Origin: Rubritepida sp.
GTDB taxonomy: Bacteria; Pseudomonadota; Alphaproteobacteria; Acetobacterales; Acetobacteraceae
NCBI GenBank assembly: GCA_028291455.1
Contig: JAQGHY010000245.1
Span: 1 to 42,479 of the forward strand
Length of the DNA stretch: 42,479 bases
Direction of reading: 5' to 3'
The stretch's first letter is position 1, and every line of letters begins with the position of its first letter. Both the position numbers and the translations under genes were made by a program. This document shows positions 17,177-23,894 of this stretch, piece by piece. A model generated the notes under the pieces. It saw only the letters and a list, made by a program, of their open reading frames with translations, was not told the origin of the DNA and did not search any database.

Positions 17177-18138
17177 GCCGGCACCTCGTTGTGCTCTACG
17201 CCATCGAGGAGGCGGCCGGCGGCCTTCTTGCCGACATGCTCCAGAACCGAACTGCCGAACGAGGTGAATTGCCGTGGGTAGTGATCGATCTGTGTGATCG
17301 GGCCGTCCCATTCACGCGGCGCAAGCGCAAAGCGCCCAGGTGTCTCAGATGGACGAGGATGGGCGTGGACCCATTCGCCCCACTGCTTGAAGAGGAACGG
17401 GACGCCTGCCGCCGCGCATTGATCGCGCAGGCTTCTGGCCCATTTCGGATTCATGGGACGGGCGTGCGGGCCGCTCTCGCCGCCGCAGATCACCCAGTCG
17501 ATCTCGGGCTTGGGCTGACCCGATTGGCGGCGCCACCCCCCATCTCCCGGAAGGTCGGTCTTCCACAAGTGCAGCGGGCCCGACCCGGTGTAGTGGATGC
17601 CGCACCGGCTCAAATCCACGGGCTCCAGCATCGGCTCGCAAGACAGAAAACGCTTCGCTGCGGGTACCGCCAGCAGCTGGGGGATGCGGCGGCTGGCCTC
17701 CGCTTGGTTCTCGACGGTCGTGCCGAGCCAGACGTTCCGCATCGGCGTGAGCAGCCAGGGCTCCGGCAGCATCTTGGCGATGTTCTGCGGCCGCTTCGTC
17801 AGCAGCAGCCAATCCAGGTTCTCGCAGGCGCCGATGAGAGCCCACAGGTCACGCCGCCACTCTGGCGGCACCTGGTTATCGAACACGTCCGCGAGGCTCG
17901 CGCAGAACACCTTGGCACGGCGGTCGTCGCGCTCGGCCTTGCGGTTCCAGGCGAGGGGCTGCCGCCAGTTGGCCTCGCTGGTGCGGTGCCGCTCGTGCGC
18001 CCCCCACTTCACGCCGAGGGCGCGGGCCGGCGTCGAGACCTCCGCATAGCAATGATCGCAGGCGGGTGAGACGGCGGTGCAGCCGATCCACGGGTTAAAC
18101 GTGTGGTTAGCCCATTCGATCTTCGTATCAGCGCCCAT
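17173..18138 (-). CDS. DUF5131 (phage Gp37/Gp68) three-Cys-motif protein
   Basis: A 321-residue protein of the phage Gp37/Gp68 family. It opens with IEWANHTFNPWIGC and has the diagnostic Cys cluster C20-x6-C27-x2-C30 (CTAVSPACDHCYAE). Further family marks are VFCASLADVFDN, WLLLTKRPQNI, VWLGTTVENQ, LSCEPMLEP and VICGGESGPHARP. The TIM-barrel-like pattern and Cys cluster resemble radical-SAM enzymes, but activity is unproven. Family members often have a partner gene (TcmP); none is seen here, and the ASCH gene occupies the neighbouring place. A GGAG site precedes the ATG. Confidence 0.9.
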   Translation of the reverse strand: MGADTKIEWANHTFNPWIGCTAVSPACDHCYAEVSTPARALGVKWGAHERHRTSEANWRQPLAWNRKAERDDRRAKVFCASLADVFDNQVPPEWRRDLWALIGACENLDWLLLTKRPQNIAKMLPEPWLLTPMRNVWLGTTVENQAEASRRIPQLLAVPAAKRFLSCEPMLEPVDLSRCGIHYTGSGPLHLWKTDLPGDGGWRRQSGQPKPEIDWVICGGESGPHARPMNPKWARSLRDQCAAAGVPFLFKQWGEWVHAHPRPSETPGRFALAPREWDGPITQIDHYPRQFTSFGSSVLEHVGKKAAGRLLDGVEHNEVPA

Positions 18139-18748
18139 CGGTCGGGGCTCCTAGGGCGGCGCGTCTCTCCATCCAGTCCTGGACCGCATCCAGGCCGATG
18201 CGGCGGAAGAGCGCCTCGGTGTCGTTGTTAGACACCTCGAGCGTCTCGACGCTGGGCAGCTCGATGTACGAGCGGCTGTCGCCGGAGAAGTCGTGCCCTG
18301 ACCGCCAGATCCGCAGCAGCAGGCAGTTGATCGCACCGAAGCGCTCCACGACGGGAGCGGCCTCGGCAGCGAAGCCGCTGTCCGAGACGATGAAGCCAGC
18401 GGCGAGCTTATGAAATAGCATGTCGTCGAGCAGCATCCGGCCGAACACGCCGGCCCCGTGCAGCGGCTTCATCATCTGCTCGGAGAAGGCGATGTAAGCC
18501 TGGCGCGGCGTGATCCCCAAGAACTCATCGCGCGGCTGGTCCTTGCATGCCTCGAAGTGGCCGTGGGGTGCGTAGTGCAGCCCATAGGCGGCATGCGTCC
18601 GCTCTTTCAGCACGCCGGCGAACTTCACCGGCCGGGCGCCCAGCCGGTTCGCCACGGCGTTCGCCAAGGTGTCCTTGCCCGCGCGCGGCGGGCCGTTCAC
18701 GAAGACGACGTAGGGCGTCTCCGGCGAACTCGCCTCCTCATCGAGCAC
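18128..18748 (-). CDS. P-loop kinase, deoxynucleoside monophosphate kinase-like
   Basis: A 206-residue P-loop protein. From GTG 18748 (ribosome site GGAGAAAG) the Walker A motif is NGPPRAGKDTLAN at residues 18-30, placed as in phage dNMP kinases. The middle region has FLGITPRQAYIAFSEQMMKP and FIVSDSGFAAEA, the latter being the usual Walker B-like strand. Such enzymes phosphorylate dNMPs for phage DNA synthesis, sometimes modified ones. Reading upstream of 18748 only enters the preceding gene in another frame. It overlaps both neighbours. Confidence 0.78.
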   Translation of the reverse strand: MLDEEASSPETPYVVFVNGPPRAGKDTLANAVANRLGARPVKFAGVLKERTHAAYGLHYAPHGHFEACKDQPRDEFLGITPRQAYIAFSEQMMKPLHGAGVFGRMLLDDMLFHKLAAGFIVSDSGFAAEAAPVVERFGAINCLLLRIWRSGHDFSGDSRSYIELPSVETLEVSNNDTEALFRRIGLDAVQDWMERRAALGAPTDGR

Positions 18749-18941
18749 GGGCTTTCTCCATCGCTTCGAGGCAGCGGACGCAGTGCCGCGCTGTCGGCAT
18801 CGTCTCGCGACGGCGAGCGGGGATGTCCTCGCCGCAGACAACGCAGGTTGGGGAGCCTTCGCCGCGCGGGCGCGCGGCCTGAATGGCATCGGCCGTCAGG
18901 GCCTCGGTGAGCGCGGTGGCGCGGTCCATGTCGTCGGGCAT
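18738..18941 (-). CDS. TraR/DksA-type zinc finger protein
   Basis: A 67-residue protein with a C4 zinc finger, C33-x2-C36 and C54-x2-C57 (PTCVVCGEDIPARRR and ARHCVRCLEAME), as in TraR and the C-terminal part of DksA. TraR binds the secondary channel of RNA polymerase and mimics DksA plus ppGpp. Short phage homologues are common. The N-terminal helix MPDDMDRATALTEALTADAI fits this. It begins at ATG 18941, sharing one base with the stop of the upstream gene (TGATG). Confidence 0.85.
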   Translation of the reverse strand: MPDDMDRATALTEALTADAIQAARPRGEGSPTCVVCGEDIPARRRETMPTARHCVRCLEAMEKARAR

Positions 18942-19741
18942 CACGCGGCCGCCTTCTCGGCGCGGACGGCGCGGGCGAACTCTTGGGCGTATCGCTCCGG
19001 CCAATCGAATTCCTCGATCAGATCCTTCGCGCCCTTGCCGTTGAGGATCATCGCTCGTCCCGCGACGCGATCCTCCTCAGATGGCGGTTGATTGGCGAGG
19101 AGAATGGGGGCTCGCTGCGCCGTCGTCGCGGGGCGCGAGACAGGCTCGGGCGGCGGCTGTCTCTCGACCTCTACGGCTCGGAAGCGCGCAGGGATGGACC
19201 TGCCCTCCCGCTCGAGCTTCCGCTTGATGCCCTGCTGCTTGAGTGCGTTAACCCCAGAGCAAGGTATTCCCTCCAGCGCATTGATCTGCTGCAGAACGAT
19301 GTCCATGGGCATTTCGGTAGGCCACAGCTCGCAGAACAGTTGCTTGCGCTCCGCCGTCCAGACCGCCGGATATGGCCCTCGATGGGATCCCGGCGCGCGC
19401 TTTACCAGTGGCTCCCGCCGCTTCGCCTTGAGGCGTTGCAGCGCACCGCCCGCGCTTGTTCCTACCGCGGTTGCGGCCGGCGCTTCGTGGCTCGGCTCAA
19501 CCAGGCGCGGGAACTGCCGCGCCACCTCCTCGGCCTCGGCCCTCTCGAAGTTGGCGAACAGCCCCTCGGCGATCGAGACCTCGCCCTCGATGCGCAGCCG
19601 CAGCTGCTCCACCACCTTGGAGAAGGGAGAGAGGAGGAAGGCATCGAGGTCGCCGATCAACGCGGCCGCATGCCGGCCCATGGCGATGTAGCCGGGCAGC
19701 TCGACGCCCTGGAGCGTTGGGAGGACGTGTGGGGCGCTCAT
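18941..19741 (-). CDS. Hypothetical phage protein with GcrA/Myb-like HTH
   Basis: A 266-residue protein in three parts. An N-terminal region of about 90 residues is helix-rich (VEQLRLRIEGEVSIAEGLF). The middle segment around residues 130-180 resembles a GcrA- or Myb-like DNA-binding helix set, reading VWTAERKQLFCELWPTEM and then SGVNALKQQGIKRKL. The tail contains AGRAMILNGKGAKDLIEEF. I do not recognise the whole protein. GcrA is a methylation-dependent regulator in alphaproteobacteria, so a regulatory role is possible but unproven. Confidence 0.65.
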   Translation of the reverse strand: MSAPHVLPTLQGVELPGYIAMGRHAAALIGDLDAFLLSPFSKVVEQLRLRIEGEVSIAEGLFANFERAEAEEVARQFPRLVEPSHEAPAATAVGTSAGGALQRLKAKRREPLVKRAPGSHRGPYPAVWTAERKQLFCELWPTEMPMDIVLQQINALEGIPCSGVNALKQQGIKRKLEREGRSIPARFRAVEVERQPPPEPVSRPATTAQRAPILLANQPPSEEDRVAGRAMILNGKGAKDLIEEFDWPERYAQEFARAVRAEKAAA

Positions 19742-19845
19742 GGCAGGATCCCGGTTCGGAAGGCGGTCACCACCCATGCGGTCAGCAGGCCGAGGGCTGC
19801 CGCGATCGCGTGCTGGGTGAGGCTGGGAAGCGGGCGGCGGAGCAT
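19738..19845 (-). CDS. Small membrane protein (35 aa)
   Basis: A 35-residue peptide, MLRRPLPSLTQHAIAAALGL and onward, with one predicted membrane helix over residues ~12-34. Its ATG shares a base with the stop of the HD hydrolase gene (TGATG), and its stop overlaps the start of the next gene (ATGA). This exact fit between two coupled genes is the main evidence that it is translated. Function unknown. Confidence 0.6.
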   Translation of the reverse strand: MLRRPLPSLTQHAIAAALGLLTAWVVTAFRTGILP

Positions 19846-20426
19846 CAGATCAGCCCCAGCCGCTCGGCGCGGTTCAGGAACTCCATGTAGGCCTCGTTGG
19901 CCGCCCACGGCTCCAGCGTCGGCATGGATGCGGGCTCCGGCAGTTCGCCCCAGGCCCAGGCGGAGCGGCGCATCAGGTCGCGGCGTTCAGTGGCGAGCAT
20001 GATGAGGTCCACCTGCTTGATGAGCGGGTGATCCATCAGCTCGGCGGAGAGGCCGAAGCGCGCGAACATTGCGATGTGGACCGCGCTCTCGGCCCCGCGC
20101 ACTAGGTCGCGGCCGAGCAGCTGCTTAACCGGCGTGGGAAGATCGCCGATCAGCGCCTCGTGTGCGTCATGCAGCAGGCCGGCGCGCCGCACGGCCAGCG
20201 GCTGATCGGCCAGCAGATCCGCAACGTGGCAGGAGTGCTGCGCCACACTGTAGGCGCAGGGCCCGTGGGTATGGCCGAGGAAGCGCGCGATGCGGGAGAG
20301 GCTGGTGGCGATCTCCGTCAGGCGAAGCATTTCGAGATCCGGCGCGTGCAGGTCGACACAATAGCCGGACGCAGTCTGCATCCAGGCGCCGTGGCGCGGC
20401 GGATCGAGCGGGCGGATCGCGTTCAT
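19845..20426 (-). CDS. HD-domain phosphohydrolase (YfbR-like)
   Basis: A 193-residue HD-family metal-dependent hydrolase. Metal ligands are H64 (SVAQHSCHVAD), H86 and D87 (LLHDAHEALIGDLP) and D140 (KQVDLIML). Phage relatives resemble the 5'-deoxynucleotidase YfbR and are thought to act on dNMPs. With the dNMP-kinase-like gene downstream it suggests remodelling of the nucleotide pool during infection. It overlaps the upstream gene by four bases and has no clear ribosome site of its own, so translation is probably coupled. Confidence 0.88.
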   Translation of the reverse strand: MNAIRPLDPPRHGAWMQTASGYCVDLHAPDLEMLRLTEIATSLSRIARFLGHTHGPCAYSVAQHSCHVADLLADQPLAVRRAGLLHDAHEALIGDLPTPVKQLLGRDLVRGAESAVHIAMFARFGLSAELMDHPLIKQVDLIMLATERRDLMRRSAWAWGELPEPASMPTLEPWAANEAYMEFLNRAERLGLI

Positions 20427-20833
20427 GCAATCCAGTCCATGGCTTTGGCCAGGCAGAAGCCCGCTGCCAGGATCATCGCCATGACGCAGGCCATCGCGCC
20501 CCGCATCCGCCAGTCTGGAAGCTGAGCCTCAATTTCCGCAGCGAGCGACCGGGCGCGTTCGGGCGTAATGGCTCGGCTAAGGCGACGCTCGAAGACGTGG
20601 CCCGTCTTGTCGTCCACCGCTTCGGCAAGGGCGTCCCGCAAGGCGGCAACCTGGAAGCGGTCGAAGCGGAACGGGGTGACCCGTCCCGAGGGCGTCAGGA
20701 CGATCGCGCCGTCGCTCTCTCGCGAGATCAGCACCACTCGCCCGTGATCGGCGATCACCTTCGCGAAGGCGGGCGGACCGTCCGGCTTGGCGGTCTCCGG
20801 CGCCGGCGGCGCAGCCTCGGTGACATCGCTCAT
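20423..20833 (-). CDS. Hypothetical protein with C-terminal membrane helix
   Basis: A 136-residue protein starting MSDVTEAAPPAPETAKPDG. A compact N-terminal domain (residues ~25-75, VVLISRESDGAIVLTPSGRV) is followed by a charged helix (DALAEAVDDKTGHVFERRLS, ERARSLAAEIEAQL) and one membrane helix near the C-terminus (GAMACVMAMILAAGF). This suggests a tail-anchored membrane protein facing the cytoplasm. No family recognised. It overlaps both neighbours by four bases. Confidence 0.68.
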   Translation of the reverse strand: MSDVTEAAPPAPETAKPDGPPAFAKVIADHGRVVLISRESDGAIVLTPSGRVTPFRFDRFQVAALRDALAEAVDDKTGHVFERRLSRAITPERARSLAAEIEAQLPDWRMRGAMACVMAMILAAGFCLAKAMDWIA

Positions 20834-20964
20834 GCGAGCCACCCGAGGCTGCTGGCGATGAAGGCAATGGCCAGCAGGATCATGCCGGCGGCGACGATCG
20901 CGGCGACGGCGTTAAACCAGCCGAGCGGCTGCGGCTGCGCTGAGTGGTCGGGAATGAGGGCCAT
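20830..20964 (-). CDS. Small membrane protein (44 aa)
   Basis: A 44-residue peptide starting MALIPDHSAQPQPLGWF with one long hydrophobic segment, AVAAIVAAGMILLAIAFIAS. Its start shares a base with the upstream stop (TAATG) and its stop overlaps the next start (ATGA), so it fits exactly between two genes. One of three consecutive or near-consecutive membrane-helix genes in this operon. Function unknown. Confidence 0.62.
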   Translation of the reverse strand: MALIPDHSAQPQPLGWFNAVAAIVAAGMILLAIAFIASSLGWLA

Positions 20965-21170
20965 TACGCGGCCACCTGCAGTTCGGGGCCGGTCCGCCGG
21001 TCGCACGACTGGAGAGTCCAGTCGGCGGGCTCGCCGCCCTCCATGTCCGCGGCTTCAGTACGCGCCTGGCTGATCGCCAAGGGGCGGCTCAGCGCGAGCA
21101 GGACCGAGACGTGGGATAATGCCGGCCGCGCGTGCCGGAGGGCGACGCGGTATTCTTGCTTGATGGGCAT
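20964..21170 (-). CDS. First gene of leftward early operon, hypothetical (68 aa)
   Basis: A 68-residue protein starting MPIKQEYRVALRHARPALSH at ATG 21170 with GGAGAG upstream; an in-frame ATG at 21182 is the alternative. The sequence has no recognised domain. It is the first gene after the repressor-controlled promoter and so would be expressed first upon induction, a position often used for host-takeover or regulatory proteins. Confidence 0.62.
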   Translation of the reverse strand: MPIKQEYRVALRHARPALSHVSVLLALSRPLAISQARTEAADMEGGEPADWTLQSCDRRTGPELQVAA

Positions 21171-21209
21171 CGTGCTCTCCATCCGCCATGTGCGGCGACG
21201 GACCGAGTG

Positions 21210-21257
21210 TGCATCACATGCATACTTTAGAGCAAGCTTCTAATTGCGGTAAATGCA
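21210..21257 (-). promoter_or_regulatory. Leftward early promoter with two operators
   Basis: On the minus strand, TTTACC (21253-21248) and TAAAGT (21229-21224), 18 bases apart, form a plausible sigma-70 promoter reading toward the early operon. A perfect palindrome TGCAT-CAC-ATGCA (21210-21222) covers the expected start point, and an imperfect one, TGCGG-TAA-ATGCA (21245-21257), covers the -35. The same perfect 13-mer recurs beside the repressor gene, which points to repression by the CI-like protein. Confidence 0.65.
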
Positions 21258-21328
21258 TATTGCTTGCGCTCGGCAAGCCGGGCTAGAACCATAGTTCTTC
21301 ATATGTTCTCACTGAAGGGTTGCAGGAA

Positions 21329-21700
21329 ATGCGGCACGGCGTCACCCGAGACGAGGTCCCGAAGGCTCCAATCCCGGATCTCGGTCATGCCTCGGCGATG
21401 CGTGGCGCAGAGCGAGTCGCCAAGATGGCAATGAAGGGGGATGTCGCTCAGCGGGTCACGGCGGCAACGCGCGACCTCGTAGCGTCATGGCGTGCGGAGG
21501 ATATCTCGGGAGCAAGCCTCCGCCGGCGCATAGAGGCGCTTCAGACCGAGATTGATTGCGCCCTACCTGGCGTCGAGCAATTCGTGGTGGATGCGGAGGG
21601 GCTGGAGGCTCGGCGCCATGCCGAATGTCAGTTCGCCGCTGTCAGGGCTATGTCCGACGTCATTGGCGGCGAGCTGCAGGAAATGGGGCTTCTACTCTAG
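21329..21700 (+). CDS. Hypothetical protein convergent with repressor
   Basis: A helical protein of 123 residues from ATG 21329 (126 from TTG 21320), starting MRHGVTRDEVPKAPIPDLGH and containing DLVASWRAEDISGASLRRRIE and QFAAVRAMSDVIGGEL. No family recognised. It faces away from the leftward early promoter and its stop overlaps that of the CI-like gene by four bases, so it is antisense-adjacent to the repressor. In this place other phages carry immunity or exclusion genes. Reality of the gene is supported mainly by protein-like composition. Confidence 0.55.
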   Translation: MRHGVTRDEVPKAPIPDLGHASAMRGAERVAKMAMKGDVAQRVTAATRDLVASWRAEDISGASLRRRIEALQTEIDCALPGVEQFVVDAEGLEARRHAECQFAAVRAMSDVIGGELQEMGLLL

Positions 21701-22272
21701 GCTCTCGTCCGCGCCCGCTTCACCCACTCAACAGGGGTGGCCCAGTCGAGCGCGAGATCCTCGCTCTCTTCCTGCGTGTCGTAGCTAAAAAGCCGATAAT
21801 GGCCGCGGGCCAGGCCGCGTAGAACCCGCTTCACCAAGATGCGACCGTCGGCGACCTTGACCATGCAGTCTTCGCCTATCACGTCATCATCGACGCGGGT
21901 CCGCCGGTTGAAGAAGAGGATGTCGTTCGGCCGATAAACCGGAAGCATCGACTTCCCGATAACCTCGGCTGCGATCGGGTCGATCAAGCCAGGCGGACCA
22001 TCGAGCCAGATGGTCTCCTCGTCCAGCGGGATGACTTCAGCTCCGGCACCGACGTTTCCGAAGAGCCGGACCGGTTCCGGAAAGCTCGATAGAAGTTGCT
22101 CTGGAGCTGACAGGCCAAGGTACTTCGCCATTTCGACGAAGGCCTTCGGGAACAGCTCCATCGTTCCAGACTCGTACCGCCAGATAGTCGATTTATCGAC
22201 CGAAATGCGATCGGCCAAATCCTGCTGGGACATGCCAGAGGCTTTGCGCAACGCCTTGATACGATTGTGCAT
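21697..22272 (-). CDS. cI: CI-like repressor (XRE HTH plus S24 peptidase)
   Basis: A 191-residue LexA/CI-type repressor. The N-terminal helix-turn-helix is GMSQQDLADRISVDKSTIWRYESG (residues 13-36). A linker leads to the self-cleavage domain, with the probable Ala-Gly site in NVGAGAEV (~76-77), S108 in GKSMLPVYRPND and K148 in RILVKRV. DNA damage should trigger RecA-assisted cleavage and induction. The ATG at 22272 is preferred: it lies just past the predicted promoter, and the earlier ATG at 22293 overlaps the -10. It should bind the TGCAT-N3-ATGCA operators. Confidence 0.92.
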   Translation of the reverse strand: MHNRIKALRKASGMSQQDLADRISVDKSTIWRYESGTMELFPKAFVEMAKYLGLSAPEQLLSSFPEPVRLFGNVGAGAEVIPLDEETIWLDGPPGLIDPIAAEVIGKSMLPVYRPNDILFFNRRTRVDDDVIGEDCMVKVADGRILVKRVLRGLARGHYRLFSYDTQEESEDLALDWATPVEWVKRARTRA

Positions 22273-22283
22273 GTCGGAATTTA

Positions 22284-22366
22284 GGCAGCGCATGCATACC
22301 GCCGTGAGTGCATCACATGCAATTTCGCGCTTTCATGGACGTTGCATTTAATGCATACTCGTCCGC
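22284..22366. promoter_or_regulatory. CI/Cro intergenic control region with operators
   Basis: Two perfect palindromes lie 34 bases apart: TGCAT-CAC-ATGCA (22309-22321) and TGCAT-TTA-ATGCA (22343-22355). A half-conserved site follows at 22284-22296. Toward the repressor, TTGCAT (22322-22317) and TATGCA (22298-22293) with an 18-base spacer form a promoter overlapped by the first operator. Toward the Cro-like gene, TTTCAT (22331-22336) and CATACT (22354-22359), 17 bases apart, are overlapped by the second. The Cro ATG lies about eight bases past that -10, so its message may be leaderless. Confidence 0.7.
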
Positions 22367-22615
22367 ATGCAGCTTTCCCTGTGGCTTTCACAAGCGAAAA
22401 TGACCGACGCCGAATTCGCTGCGGCGGTCGGCCGAGATCAGGCGACGATCAACCGCACGCGACGCGGTTTGACGATGCCTGGCCCGTCGCTCGTGGCCAG
22501 GATCGTCGCCGTCACGAAGGGCGAGGTGCAGCCGGCGGATATCTACGCGGCTTACACGGGGCGACATGCGGTTTCTCCGGAGCCCGTCCAGCCCGTTGAA
22601 GCGGCGGCATCGTGA
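22367..22615 (+). CDS. Cro-like HTH regulator
   Basis: An 82-residue protein with an N-terminal helix-turn-helix (MQLSLWLSQAKMTDAEFAAA, then VGRDQATINRTRRGLTMP), a layout typical of Cro/YdaS-type phage regulators. The C-terminal part includes KGEVQPADIYAAYTG. It is divergent from the CI-like gene across the operator region and heads the rightward early operon. No ribosome site is visible before the ATG, in line with a leaderless message. Confidence 0.8.
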   Translation: MQLSLWLSQAKMTDAEFAAAVGRDQATINRTRRGLTMPGPSLVARIVAVTKGEVQPADIYAAYTGRHAVSPEPVQPVEAAAS

Positions 22616-22809
22616 TGTCGCGTCGTTTGCCCGGCCTGCGTGATGCGCGCCCGGTCCCCATTGCGGAACTGATGGCCCGCGCCGTCATGCGACTGTCGGA
22701 GGCAATGGCGCGGCGGACCGGGGCGTCTGTTCATGCCCGCACCCTGCCGCAGCCCAGCACGGCTCGCACCTTGCACCCTACAACCCCCGCAGGAGCCGCG
22801 CGTCCATGA
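22615..22809 (+). CDS. Hypothetical protein (64 aa)
   Basis: A small basic protein, MSRRLPGLRDARPVPIAELM followed by a helix (ARAVMRLSEAMARRTGASVH) and a low-complexity Pro/Thr tail. The ATG shares a base with the Cro-like stop (TGATG) and its stop overlaps the next start (ATGA), supporting translation. No family recognised. Confidence 0.5.
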   Translation: MSRRLPGLRDARPVPIAELMARAVMRLSEAMARRTGASVHARTLPQPSTARTLHPTTPAGAARP

Positions 22810-23279
22810 GCGCCAGCCTCGATCTCACGCCGCAGCAGCGGATCTTCGAAGCCCTGACCCACCAGCTCGTGCAGACCTGCGGCGGCTACGAAGCGGCGGC
22901 CGCCATCCCCGGTGTGCGTGTCAGCTGGCAGCAGCTCCAGAACTACTGCTCGATGGACAAGCCACTCGTCGCGCCGATCGATGTCGTTGCCGCGCTCGAG
23001 GTAGTGGCCGGCAAGCCGCTGGTCACCGCCGAACTCGCGCGGCTTTCCGGACACGGCCTAATCCGGCGCGTCGTCATGGCCTCAGGCGAGCTGGCGACGC
23101 GCATGGCCCGCATCGGCTGCGAGTGCGGCGAGGCCTTCGCGACCTGGGCCACCGCGATGGCGGACGGCAAGCTGACGGGCCCGGAGCTGATCAAGCTCTG
23201 GCACGACCTGGCCGATATCGAGGACGCCGCCGCCGCAGGCATGGGCGCCCTCCAACACATGCTGACAGAGGCCGAGTGA
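22806..23279 (+). CDS. CII-like phage regulatory protein (CP76-type)
   Basis: A 157-residue protein with features of the CP76/CII-type phage regulators: GGYEAAAAIPGVRVSWQQLQ, then a paired-helix segment PIDVVAALEVVAGKPLVTAE and ARLSGHGLI. The C-terminal half is helical and acidic (GKLTGPELIKLWHDLADIED). These proteins regulate lysogeny or early genes in other phages; here the role is inferred from similarity and from position after Cro. It overlaps the upstream gene by four bases. Confidence 0.7.
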   Translation: MSASLDLTPQQRIFEALTHQLVQTCGGYEAAAAIPGVRVSWQQLQNYCSMDKPLVAPIDVVAALEVVAGKPLVTAELARLSGHGLIRRVVMASGELATRMARIGCECGEAFATWATAMADGKLTGPELIKLWHDLADIEDAAAAGMGALQHMLTEAE

Positions 23280-23443
23280 TGCCCGGTCCTTCCCCTTCCC
23301 GCATCGCCCCCGGCGCCCTTGTGGCCGGCGATGCGGGCCAGCGCGACGGCGAGCGATACGCGCCGAGCTTCTCTCCCGTTTTGCAATCAACTGCGGGCCG
23401 CGCCGGGCGGCCTCGCTCTCTTTGCATGGGGGAACTCGGGTGA
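23279..23443 (+). CDS. Small hypothetical protein (54 aa)
   Basis: A 54-residue reading frame, MPGPSPSRIAPGALVAGDAG and onward, whose ATG shares a base with the upstream stop (TGATG) and whose stop overlaps the next GTG start. The sequence itself is low in predicted structure, so the junctions are the main support. It may simply bridge translation to the next gene. Confidence 0.4.
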   Translation: MPGPSPSRIAPGALVAGDAGQRDGERYAPSFSPVLQSTAGRAGRPRSLCMGELG

Positions 23444-23676
23444 GCGGCCGTCCAGGGCGTGCCGCCTATGCCGCAGCCGCCAAGTCCGGGCTGACCATGG
23501 CCCAGGCCGCGCGGCGGCTCGGCGTCCATGCCTCGGCCGTCGCGCGGATGGCCAAGCGCCATAGCCTCCGCTTCGTGCGGGGCGTGGGCAAGCCCGGCCC
23601 CGAGATCTGGACGCCGGAGCGGCGCGCCGTCCAGCGCCAGGCGATGTGCCGCTGGCATGTTGAGAATCGCGCATGA
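23440..23676 (+). CDS. Small HTH protein (78 aa)
   Basis: A 78-residue protein starting at GTG 23440 (GGGGGAA upstream) with a helix-turn-helix: KSGLTMAQAARRLGVHASAV and ARMAKRHSLRF. A C-terminal helix PERRAVQRQAMCRWHVEN follows. It resembles small Hin/homeodomain-like phage DNA-binding proteins. It overlaps the GTG/TGA of its upstream neighbour and the ATG of the next gene, so it is part of the same coupled early operon. Confidence 0.68.
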   Translation: MSGRPGRAAYAAAAKSGLTMAQAARRLGVHASAVARMAKRHSLRFVRGVGKPGPEIWTPERRAVQRQAMCRWHVENRA

Positions 23677-23894
23677 TCGGAGACGTCCTCACCCTCGGCC
23701 AGATCTACGGCCTCCTGGGCAAGGCGTGTGTGGAAGCCGGCGGGCAGAAGGCATGGGGCGCGCTTCACGGCATCTCGCCCTCGCACGTTTGCGACGTGTT
23801 GAACGCTCGCCGCGATCCTGGCCCCGCCATCCTTCAAGCCCTCGGCCTGGAGCGCGTCACCCGCTACGTCAAAGTGAGTATTCCCAACGGATGA
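23673..23894 (+). CDS. Small phage regulator-like protein (73 aa)
   Basis: A 73-residue protein: LTLGQIYGLLGKACVEAGGQ, then KAWGALHGISPSHVCDVLNA and DPGPAILQALGLERV. The helix-turn-helix over ~24-44 and the final GLERVTRY resemble a small XRE-like family often seen ahead of replication genes in alphaproteobacterial prophages. Target unknown. Overlaps both neighbours by four bases. Confidence 0.65.
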   Translation: MIGDVLTLGQIYGLLGKACVEAGGQKAWGALHGISPSHVCDVLNARRDPGPAILQALGLERVTRYVKVSIPNG

